A DNA stretch of 64,000 nucleotides from NCBI GenBank assembly GCA_964036665.1, contig OZ038526.1, forward strand, positions 13,268,001 to 13,332,000. The letters are read 5' to 3'. The DNA is from Gordius sp. MW1 (Eukaryota; Nematomorpha; Gordioida; Gordea; Gordiidae). The notes below the pieces were generated by a model, which saw nothing but the letters and a program-made list of their open reading frames with translations, searched no databases and was not told the origin of the DNA. This document shows positions 56,601 to 64,000 of the stretch, in pieces. Numbering within the stretch: position 1 is the first letter of the stretch; the number at the start of each line of letters is the position of its first letter. The position numbers and the translations under genes were made by a program.

Positions 56601-57861
56601 AACTATTACTTTGAAATCATGATCGCATAGAGCAGTTTTCAAAAATTAAGCACTCACGTTGCGATACAACAAACTAATCGCAACAATAAAACGTTGTCTT
56701 TTGTCAAAATGATAGTTCTCGCAGCTTAAAACCTCTTTTCGGAAGTCAATCGAGGATAATAGGATTCTCAAATTGGCTTACTTTTATATATTTATTTATG
56801 CTCTTTCACATAGAATCGAAAAAAATAAAAAATTTTACATAAAACTTTTCACATATTTTTCTTTGAACCGTATTCATCCGGTGAAAGTTGTCGTTTTCAG
56901 ACGGGGGGTCTATGATCCCAAGTAAAAATTTATCAGAATCTAAAAACTATTACTTTAAATCATGATCGCATAGAGCAGTTTTCAAAAATTAAGCACTCAC
57001 GTTGCGATACAACAAACTAATCGCACCAATAAAACGTTGTCTTTTGTCAAAATGATAGTTCTCGCAGCTTAAAACCTCTTTTCGGAAGTCAATCGAGGAT
57101 AATAGGATTCTCAAATTGGCTTACTTTTATATATTTTTTAAAGCTCTTTCACATAGAATCGAAAAAAATAAAAAATTTTACCTCAAAACTTTTCACATAT
57201 TTTTCTTTGAACCGTATTAATCCGATGAAAGTTGTCGTTTTCAGACGTGGTTTCTATGATCCCAAGGAAAAATTTATCAGAATCTAAAAACTATTACTTT
57301 GAAATCATGATCGCGTAGAGCAGTTTTCAAAAATTAAGCACTCACGTTGCGATACAACAAACTAATCGCACCAATAAAACGTTGTCTTTTGTCAAAATGA
57401 TAGTTCTCGCAGCTTAAAACCTCTTTTCGAAAGTCAATCGAGGATAATAGGATTCTCAAATTGGCTTACTTGTATATATTTTTTCATGCTCTTTCACATA
57501 GAATCGAAAAAAAGAAATATTTTTGCCTCAAAATTTTTCAGATATTTTTCTTTGAACCGTATTCATCCGATGAAAGTTGTCGTTTTCAGACGTGGTTTCT
57601 ATGATCCCAAGTAAAAATTTATCAGAAAATCATGATCGCATAGAGCAGTTTTCAAAAATTAAGCACTCACGTTGCGATGCAACAAACTAATCGCAGCAAT
57701 AAAACGTTGTCTTTTGTCAAAATGATAGTTCTCGCAGCTTAAAACCTCTTTTCGGAAGTGAATCGAGTATAATAGGATTCTCCAATTGGCTTACTTTTAT
57801 ATATTTTTTCATGCTCTTTCACATAGAATCGAAAAAAATAAATATTTTTGCCTCAAAATTT
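53661..57861 (+). repeat. Less ordered satellite block before the first LTR element
   Basis: About twelve monomers, several close to the commonest form. 'cccacgtaaatttatc' occurs in adjacent monomers at 54850 and 55195 (345 bp apart). 'tttacataaaac', lacking 'cctc', occurs near 54078 and 56837. The last G6 monomers are at 54145 and 56903. A 20-bp loss ('atcagaaaatcatg') lies near 57624. The final monomer carries 'ttctccaattggc', also seen beside the second element. Confidence 0.75.
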
Positions 57862-58244
57862 TGTAATCCCAAGATACGAAGGGATTATTAACGATCTATC
57901 GTCTTATTTATAAATTCTAATCTAAAGACGCGACGAAAAACTCTACACGAAAATAAGTTTAGGTATATATTTTAGTTTTCTACATTTTTCCTTCTTTTAT
58001 TATTATCGACACACCAAAAATATAATAATTATATGGTAGTTAATTTTCGATAACTATCAAAATATATTAGGTTAACTCATCGTAATCCTAATCTCTATTT
58101 ATCGCGATGGTAATAAAAAGCGAAGTGGTAACAATCTATATTTAGCGTAGTGGTATAAACTGTCATGACTATGCGTAAAGTAAGTTTCTATCGAATGGGG
58201 GGGGGTGTTATAAAATATAAACTCTCGGGTGCAAGGACACCACA
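57862..58244 (-). repeat. 3' LTR of copy 1 (left on the plus strand)
   Basis: 383 bp, beginning TGTAATCCC and ending ACACCACA as read on the plus strand. It contains a G9 run (58197-58205). It shares 'ctctacac' and 'taggttaac' with the left LTR of copy 2, unlike the right LTRs. 'ttaggtatat' is private to it; the other three LTRs have 'ttagagatat'. Confidence 0.9.
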
Positions 58245-58255
58245 CCTCCCCCTTT
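58245..58255 (-). other. Polypurine tract of copy 1
   Basis: The reverse strand reads AAAGGGGGAGG directly before the TGTGGTGT start of the LTR. This is the expected place for plus-strand DNA priming and one of two marks that fix the orientation. Confidence 0.8.
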
Positions 58256-59103
58256 AACGAGAAGAAGACTTAATCTCCTAACGTTCTGATAAAGGTATGG
58301 GATTCAGTGTTGTTGAAAACCATCTAAAGGTCGAGGCGGCGATTTACCTTATTTCTTAATCAAAGTTCAAATAAATCATAGGTATAACCAACAATATAAT
58401 TTTTAAAAATTGCTGACATCTAGCCCATTCATTTAATTTATCGTCCTGCTTTTGCCATCGGAACTGATTCATGGACAACTGATTTCAATGAAATCCTGCC
58501 CTCTGAATTAGTTATAAAATGGGGTGCTTCACGGCTACAAGACTCAACGTCCCCGCTCTCTAAAACACCACTGGGCAACAGCTTCAACCAAAATTATAAT
58601 CAATATATACTAAATTATCATCAAAAGGCTGTACCGTTTTACTTCTATTTTATACCTATACTTTAACCTGCCATTTTTTAATAATCATTTCTCTCGCCAC
58701 CCCTTCCTAATTTTATAGAAACATGCGCAAACCGCCAATAATAATAATAATAAAAGAAAACGGGGGGTTTGGTTTAATATTGGTTAATAACAATAATCGC
58801 CATATCATCATTAATATATGTGAAAAAAAAAGTATACTATCTTACATAATATTTAAGTATTGAATAATTGGTGTGAATATATTTTTCATTTGTTGACACT
58901 CAGGTATGCTTCAGTTTGGGCGGGTATTTGCTTAAGAATTTTTCCCTTTCGTTAGGCGTATTCGTGTCTGATATTTCTTGCACTGAATTAAAGAACGGAA
59001 TAGTTAAGTGGTTCGGGATTTTTATTCGTTTGAAGAATTTAGCCAATATTTTGTCTTAGTTAGTGGTTCAATTGCTTTTTAATCCGGCGAAGTGGTTCGA
59101 TTT
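58256..59103 (-). mobile_element. Non-coding interior of copy 1
   Basis: Between the polypurine tract and the PBS there is no long reading frame on either strand. In element sense the first ATG after the PBS region stops after about 16 codons, and further stops follow in that frame. A short AAT-type microsatellite lies near 58735-58757 and differs slightly in copy 2. Poly-A and poly-T tracts are scattered through it. I recognise no gene fragment; a strongly decayed gag leader cannot be excluded. Confidence 0.75.
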
Positions 59104-59121
59104 CCAACATTTTCGGCGCCA
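59104..59121 (-). other. Primer binding site of copy 1
   Basis: The reverse strand reads TGGCGCCGAAAATGTTGG, starting three bases (AAT) inside the 5' LTR end. The TGGCGCC start would pair with a tRNA 3' end of ...GGCGCCA. Lysine and arginine tRNAs are typical partners of such sites, but the exact tRNA cannot be assigned here. Confidence 0.78.
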
Positions 59122-59124
59122 ATT

Positions 59125-59508
59125 TGTAATCCCAAGATACGAAGGGATTATTAACGATCTATCGTCTTATTTATAAATTCTAATCTAAAGACGCGACGAA
59201 AAACTATACTCGAAAAAAAGTTTAGAGATATATTTTAGTTTTCTACATTTTTCCTTCTTTTATTATTATCGACACACCAAAAATATAATAATTATATGGT
59301 AGTTAATTTTCGATAACTATCAAAATATATTATGTTAACTCATCGTAATCCTAATCTCTATTTATCGCGATGGTAATAAAAAGCGAAGTGGTAACAATCT
59401 ATATTTAGCGTAGTGTTATAAACTGTCATGACTATGCGTAAAGTAAGTTTCTATCGAATGGGGGGGGGGTGTTATAAAATATAAAGTCTCGGGTGCAAGG
59501 ACACCACA
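59125..59508 (-). repeat. 5' LTR of copy 1 (right on the plus strand)
   Basis: 384 bp with a G10 run (59460-59469). It carries 'ctatactc', 'tatgttaac', 'tagtgttata' and 'aaagtctc'. About eight substitutions separate it from the left LTR of the same copy, so insertion was not very recent or the LTRs have been altered by exchange. Next comes 'aaaatttttcacat', resuming the satellite in phase. Confidence 0.9.
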
Positions 59509-61585
59509 AAAATTTTTCACATATTTTTCTTTGAACCGTAGTCATCCGATGAAAGTTTTCGTTGTCAGACGTGGTTTCTATGATCCCAAGTAAAAATTTA
59601 TCAGAATCTAAAAACTATTACTTTGAAATCATGATCGCATAGAGCAGTTTTCAAAAATTAAGCACTCACGTTGCGATACAACAAACTAATCGCACCAATA
59701 AAACGTTGTCTTTTGTCAAAATGATAGTTCTCGCAGCTTAAAACCTCTTTTCGGAAGTCAATCGAGGATAATAGGATTCTCAAATTGGCTTACTTTTATA
59801 TATTTTTTCATGCTCTTTCACATAGAATCGAAAAAAATAAATATTTTTACCTCAAAATTTTTCACATATTTTTCATTGAACCGTATTCATCCGGTGAAAG
59901 TTGTCGTTTTCAGAGGTGGTTTCTATGATCCCAAGTAAAAATTTATCAGAATCTAAAAACTATTACTTTGAAATCATGATCGCGTAGAGCAGTTTTCAAA
60001 AATTAAGCACTCACGTTGCGATACAACAAACTAATCTCACCAATAAAACGTTGTCTTTTGTCAAAATGATTGTTCTCGCAGCTTAAAACCTCTTTTCGGA
60101 AGTCAATCGAGGATAATAGGATTCTCAAATTGGCTTACTTTTATATATTTTTTCATGCTCTTTCACATAGAATCGAAAAAAATAAATATTTTTGCCTCAA
60201 AATTTTTCAGATATTTTTCTTTGAACCGTATTCATCCGATGAAAGTTGTCGTTTTCAGACGTGGTTTCTATGATCCCAAGTAAAAATTTATCCGAATCTA
60301 AAAACTATTACTTTGAAATCATTATCGCATAGAGCAGTTTTCAAAAATTAAGCACTCACGTTGCGATACAACAAACTAATCGCACCAATAAAACGTTGTC
60401 TTTTGTCAAAATGATAGTTCTCGCAGCTTAAAACCTCTTTTCGGAAGTCAATCGAGGATAATAGGATTCTCAAATTGGCTTACTTTTATATATTTTTTCA
60501 TGCTCTTTCACATAGAATCGAAAAAAATAAATATTTTTACCTCAAAATTTTTCACATATTTTTCATTGAACCGTATTAATCCGATGAAAGTTGTCGTTTT
60601 CAGAGGTGGTTTCTATGATCCCAAGTAAAAATTTATCAGAATCTAAAAACTATTACTTTGAAATCATGATCGCATAAAGCAGTTTTCAAAAATTAAGCAC
60701 TCACGTTGCGATACAACAAACTAATCGCAATAATAAAACGTTGTCTTTTGTCAAAATGATTGTTCTCGCAGCTTAAAACCTCTTTTCGGAAATCAATCGA
60801 GGATAATAGGATTCTCAAATTGGCTTACTTTTATATATTTTTTCATGCTCTTTCACATAGAATCGAAAAAAATAAATATTTTTGCCTCAAAATTTTTCAG
60901 ATATTTTTCTTTGAACCGTATTCATCCGATGAAAGTTGTCGTTTTCAGACGTGGTTTCTATGATCCCAAGTAAAAATTTATCAGAATCTAAAAACTATTA
61001 CTTTGAAATCATGATCGCATAGAGCAGTTTTCAAAAATTAAGAACTCACGTTGCGATACAACAAACTAATCGCACCAATAAAACGTTGTCTTTTGTCAAA
61101 ATGATAGTTCTCGCAGCTTAAAACCTCTTTTCGGAAGTCAATCGAGGATAATAGGATTCTCAAATTGGCTTACTTGTATATATTTTTTCATGCTCTTTCA
61201 CATAGAATTGAAAAAAAGAAATATTTTTGCCTCAAAATTTTTCACCTATTTTTCTTTGAACCGTATTCATCCGATGAAAGTTGTCGTTTTCAGACGTGGT
61301 TTCTATGATCCCAAGTAAAAATTTATCAGAATCTAAAAACTATTACTTTGAAATCATGATCGCATAGAGCAGTTTTCAAAAATTAAGCACTCACGTTGCG
61401 ATGCAACAAACTAATCGCAGCAATAAAACGTTGTCTTTTGTCAAAATGATAGTTCTCGCAGCTTAAAACCTCTTTTCGGAAGTCAATCGAGGATAATAGG
61501 ATTCTCCAATTGGCTTACTTTTATATATTTTTTCATGCTCTTTCACATAGAATCGAAAAAAATAAATATTTTTGCCTCAAAATTT
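59509..61585 (+). repeat. Satellite segment between the two LTR elements (about six monomers)
   Basis: Length 2,077 bp. The first monomer is of the 'gtagtcatccgatgaaagttttcgttgtcag' type, otherwise typical of 15-24 kb and not of its left neighbours. Two monomers are then duplicated with a 690-bp spacing ('tttcattgaacc' at 59871 and 60561; 'cagaggtggtttc'). The last one and a half monomers (from about 61070) resemble those before copy 1, including 'cttacttgtatata' and 'ttctccaattggc'. Confidence 0.85.
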
Positions 61586-61970
61586 TGTAATCCCAAGATA
61601 CGAAGGGATTATTAACGATCTATCGTCTTATTTATAAATTCTAATCTAAAGACGCGACGAAAAACTCTACACGAAAATAAGTTTAGAGATATATTTTAGT
61701 TTTCTACATTTTTCCTTCTTTTATTATTATCGACACACCAAAAATATAATAATTATATGGTAGTTAATTTTCGATAACTATCAAAATATATTAGGTTAAC
61801 TCATCGTAATCCTAATCTCTATTTATCGCGATGGTAATAAAAAGCGAAGTGGTAACAATCTATATTTAGCGTAGTGGTATAAACTGTCATGACTATGCGT
61901 AAAGTAAGTTTCTATCGAATGGGGGGGGGGGTGTTATAAAATATAAACTCTCGGGTGCAAGGACACCACA
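61586..61970 (-). repeat. 3' LTR of copy 2 (left on the plus strand)
   Basis: 385 bp, TG...CA, with the longest G run of the four LTRs (G11, 61921-61931). It has 'ctctacac' and 'taggttaac', as in the left LTR of copy 1. Confidence 0.9.
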
Positions 61971-61981
61971 CCTCCCCCTTT
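61971..61981 (-). other. Polypurine tract of copy 2
   Basis: The reverse strand reads AAAGGGGGAGG at the LTR border, identical to copy 1. Confidence 0.8.
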
Positions 61982-62829
61982 AACGAGAAGAAGACTTAAT
62001 GTCCTAACTTTCTGATAAAGGTATGGGATTCAGTGTTGTTGAAAACCATCTAAAGGTCGAGGCGGCGATTTACCTTATTTCTTAATCAAAGTTCAAATAA
62101 ATCTTAGGTATAACCAACAATATAATTTTTAAAAATTGCTGACATCTAGCCCATTCATTTAATTTATCGTTCTGCTTTTGCCATCGGAACTGATTCATGG
62201 ACAACTGATTTCAATGAAATCCTGCCCTCTGAATTAGTTATAAAATGGGGTGCTTCACGGCTACAAGACTCAACGTCCCCGCTCTCTAAAACACCACTGG
62301 GCAACAGCTTCAACCAAAATTATAATCAATATATACTAAATTATCATCAAAAGGCTGTACCGTTTTACTTCTATTTTATACCTATACTTTAACCTGCCAT
62401 TTTTTAATAATCATTTCTCTCGCCACCCCTTCCTAATTTTATAGAAACATGCGCAAACCGCCAATAATAATACTAATAAACGAAAACGGGGGGTTTGGTT
62501 TAATATTGGTTAATAACAATAATCGCCATATCATCATTAATATATGTGAAAAAAATAGTATACTATCTTACATAATATTTAAGTATTGAATAATTGGTGT
62601 GAATATATTTTTCATTTGTTGACACTCAGGTATGCTTCAGTTTGGGCGGGTATTTGCTTAAGAATTTTTCCCTTTCGTTAGGCGTATTCGTGTCTGATAT
62701 TTCTTGCACTGAATTAAAGAACGGAATAGTTAAGTGGTTCGGGATTTTTATTCGTTTGAAGAATTTAGCCAATATTTTGTCTTAGTTAGTGGTTCAATTG
62801 CTTTTTAATCCGGCGAAGTGGTTCGATTT
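61982..62829 (-). mobile_element. Non-coding interior of copy 2
   Basis: It aligns with the interior of copy 1 without length change. No reading frame of note is present on either strand. The AAT microsatellite near 62463-62480 is interrupted here ('aataatactaat'). Confidence 0.75.
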
Positions 62830-62847
62830 CCAACATTTTCGGCGCCA
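62830..62847 (-). other. Primer binding site of copy 2
   Basis: The reverse strand reads TGGCGCCGAAAATGTTGG, three bases from the 5' LTR end, identical to copy 1. Confidence 0.78.
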
Positions 62848-62850
62848 ATT

Positions 62851-63232
62851 TGTAATCCCAAGATACGAAGGGATTATTAACGATCTATCGTCTTATTTAT
62901 AAATTCTAATCTAAAGACGCGACGAAAAACTATACACGAAAATAAGTTTAGAGATATATTTTAGTTTTCTACATTTTTCCTTCTTTTATTATTATCGACA
63001 ACCAAAAATATAATAATTATATGGTAGTTAATTTTCGATAACTATCAAAATATATTATGTTAACTCATCGTAATCCTAATCTCTATTTATCGCGATGGTA
63101 ATAAAAAGCGAAGTGGTAACAATCTATATTTAGCGTAGTGGTATAAAATGTCATGACTATGCGTAAAGTAAGTTTCTATCGAATGGGGGGGGGTGTTATA
63201 AAATATAAACTCTCGGGTGCAAGGACACCACA
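62851..63232 (-). repeat. 5' LTR of copy 2 (right on the plus strand)
   Basis: 382 bp with a G9 run and a one-base loss ('cgacaaccaaa' for 'cgacacaccaaa'). It shares 'ctata' and 'tatgttaac' with the right LTR of copy 1. A short minus-strand open frame across this LTR and the adjoining satellite has no conserved counterpart and is not a gene. Confidence 0.9.
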
Positions 63233-64000
63233 AAAATTTTTCACATATTTTTCTTAGAACCGTATTCATCCGGTGAAAGTTGTCGTTTTCAGACGTGGTT
63301 TCTATGATCCCAAGGAAAAATTTATCAGAATCTAAAAACTATTACTTTAAAATCATGATCGCGTAGAGCAGTTTTCAAAAATTAAGCACTCACGTTGCGA
63401 TACAACAAACTAATCTCACCAATAAAACGTTGTCTTTTGTCAAAATGATAGTTCTCGCAGCTTAAAACCTCTTTTCGGAAGTCAATCGAGGATAATAGGA
63501 TTCTCAAATTGACTTACTTTTATATATTTTTTCATGCTCTTTCACATAGAATCGAAAAAAATAAAAAATTTTACCTCAAAACTTTTCACATATTTTTCTT
63601 TGAACCGTATTCATCCGGTGAAAGTTGTCGTTTTCAGACGTGGTTTCTATGATCCCAAGGAAAAATTTATCAGAATCTAAAAACTATTACTTTAAAATCA
63701 TGATCGCGTAGAGCAGTTTTCAAAAATTAAGCACTCACGTTGCGATACAACAAACTAATCTCACCAATAAAACGTTGTCTTTTGTCAAAATGATAGTTCT
63801 CGCAGCTTAAAACCTCTTTTCGGAAGTCAATCGAGGATAATAGGATTCTCAAATTGACTTACTTTTATATATTTTTTCATGCTCTTTCACATAGAATCGA
63901 AAAAAATAAAAAATTTTACCTCAAAACTTTTCACATATTTTTCTTTGAACCGTATTCATCCGGTGAAAGTTGTCGTTTTCAGACGTGGTTTCTATGATCC
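63233..64000 (+). repeat. Satellite segment at the right window edge
   Basis: Just over two monomers of the third family ('cttagaacc', 'ccggtgaaag', 'gatcgcgtag', 'aatctcacc', 'aataaaaaatttta'). The variant 'cccaaggaaaaa' occurs in adjacent monomers 345 bp apart (63308 and 63653), so these are near-identical neighbours. The array continues past the window. Confidence 0.9.

Larger units (their letters stand above)
1..57861 (+). repeat. Satellite DNA array, about 345-bp monomer, left block
   Basis: A head-to-tail array with a period of 340-345 bp; anchor motifs such as 'gatgaaagttgtcg' recur at 61, 401, 743, 1088, 1433 and 1774 and onward without a change of orientation. Dividing length by 344 gives about 168 monomers. 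Every monomer has the same order of blocks: 'cctcaaaatttttcacat', 'cgatgaaagttgtcg', 'atgatcccaagtaaaaa', 'catgatcgcatagagcag', a dyad around 'gttgcgat', 'ttttgtcaaaatgatag', 'cggaagtcaatcgagg', 'aggattctcaaattggc' and 'cacatagaatcgaaa'. The sequence is AT-rich with many A- and T-tracts of 4-7 bases. There is no gene in it. Higher-order organisation is annotated separately. The window opens and closes inside a monomer, so the array extends beyond both ends. Confidence 0.97.
57862..59508 (-). mobile_element. Non-autonomous LTR retroelement, copy 1 (1,647 bp)
   Basis: Two direct LTRs (383 and 384 bp) with TG...CA ends flank an 880-bp interior. Orientation is minus: next to the right LTR, the reverse strand reads AAT then TGGCGCCGAAAATG, a typical primer binding site; next to the left LTR it reads AAAGGGGGAGG, a polypurine tract. 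No gag, protease, reverse transcriptase or integrase frame is recognisable, so it would depend on another element's enzymes. It sits in the 'cctcaaaatttttcac' A/T tract of a monomer. The flanks could share up to 7 bp ('aaaattt'), but the homopolymer setting makes the target-site duplication ambiguous. PBS type and size suggest a derivative of a Gypsy- or BEL-like family; the superfamily is not resolved. Confidence 0.9.
61586..63232 (-). mobile_element. Non-autonomous LTR retroelement, copy 2 (1,647 bp)
   Basis: It has the same structure, orientation and insertion point within the monomer as copy 1, with 880 bp between LTRs of 385 and 382 bp. I count roughly eight differences in the interior relative to copy 1 (for example 'aatgtcctaactttc' versus 'aatctcctaacgttc', and 'aatactaataaac' versus 'aataataataaaa'). 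Left flank and LTR-specific variants match copy 1; the right flank does not. This favours duplication or recombination of one insertion over a second transposition. Confidence 0.9.

Noticed and set aside
1..57861. CRISPR array
   Set aside because: Long regular repeats are present, but the unit is about 345 bp with no short repeat/unique spacer pattern and no cas genes.
58735..58757. AAT microsatellite as a separate locus
   Set aside because: It is only about seven imperfect units inside the element interior; noted there rather than as its own feature.
58256..59103. Degraded gag reading frame in the element interior
   Set aside because: The frame after the PBS stops within about 16 codons and has further stops. 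No zinc knuckle or other gag motif is seen; the evidence is too weak to annotate.
57850..59515. A firm 7-bp target-site duplication 'aaaattt' around copy 1
   Set aside because: The insertion lies in an A/T run where flanks match by chance, LTR retroelements mostly make 4-6 bp duplications, and right flanks may have been exchanged. Reported only as possible.
13183..60963. Short open frames of 67-88 codons on the plus strand within satellite monomers
   Set aside because: They lie in the same phase of the monomer, start and stop with small indels, and are interrupted in most monomers. Their apparent conservation follows from repeat homogenisation. No ribosome-binding context, intron or known domain supports them.
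61586..63232. Independent second transposition of the LTR element
   Set aside because: Same monomer position, shared rare left-flank variants and side-specific LTR variants make duplication or recombination simpler. The alternative is kept open by the different right flank.
63087..63269. 60-codon open frame on the minus strand
   Set aside because: It runs from satellite into an LTR. The corresponding frame is not kept at the other element copy, and no protein family is recognisable.

Overview
This window is almost entirely satellite DNA from a eukaryotic chromosome. One AT-rich repeat of about 345 bp (usually 340-345) runs head to tail in a single orientation from base 1 to base 64000. It is interrupted only by two copies of a 1,647-bp non-autonomous LTR retroelement (57862-59508 and 61586-63232). 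I see no protein-coding gene, rRNA, tRNA, CRISPR array or bacterial feature. Short open frames inside the satellite recur because the monomer recurs, and they open or close with small indels; I treat them as non-coding. A complex satellite with higher-order structure plus an LTR element with a TGGCGCC-type primer binding site fits pericentromeric or other constitutive heterochromatin of an animal, perhaps an arthropod. The species cannot be named from this sequence.

Layout. 1-2189: diverged monomers. 2190-9721: two tandem copies of an 11-monomer unit (period 3,776 bp). 9722-16072: a mosaic of short segmental duplications. 16073-24400: a second monomer family, marked by 'ttttagcctc' and 'gaaagttttcg', with internally deleted monomers and a 2,741-bp-spaced duplication. 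24400-31259: a third family ('ttgcctc', 'ccggtgaaag') with 2-, 4-, 5- and 6-monomer duplications. 31260-42200: a tandem duplication of a 16-monomer block (about 5.5 kb). 39372-50007: an 11-monomer higher-order repeat with an exact period of 3,777 bp, present 2.8 times. 49130-53660: further copies of earlier blocks at offsets of 19,182 and 13,747 bp. 53661-57861: less ordered monomers. 57862-64000: two LTR elements alternating with satellite.

Internal structure. The 345-bp monomer looks like an old dimer of about 172-bp units, because a series of short motifs recurs in the same order at offsets of 162-173 bp. The second half carries an 8-bp inverted repeat with an 11-nt loop; many monomers of the central block have lost this dyad but carry a compact 5-bp palindrome at the same place.

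The LTR elements lie on the minus strand: PBS beside the right LTR, polypurine tract beside the left LTR, LTRs of 382-385 bp with TG...CA ends, and an 880-bp interior with no usable reading frame. The two copies share their left flanks and LTR-specific differences but have different right flanks. This points to spread by recombination within the array rather than two independent insertions.
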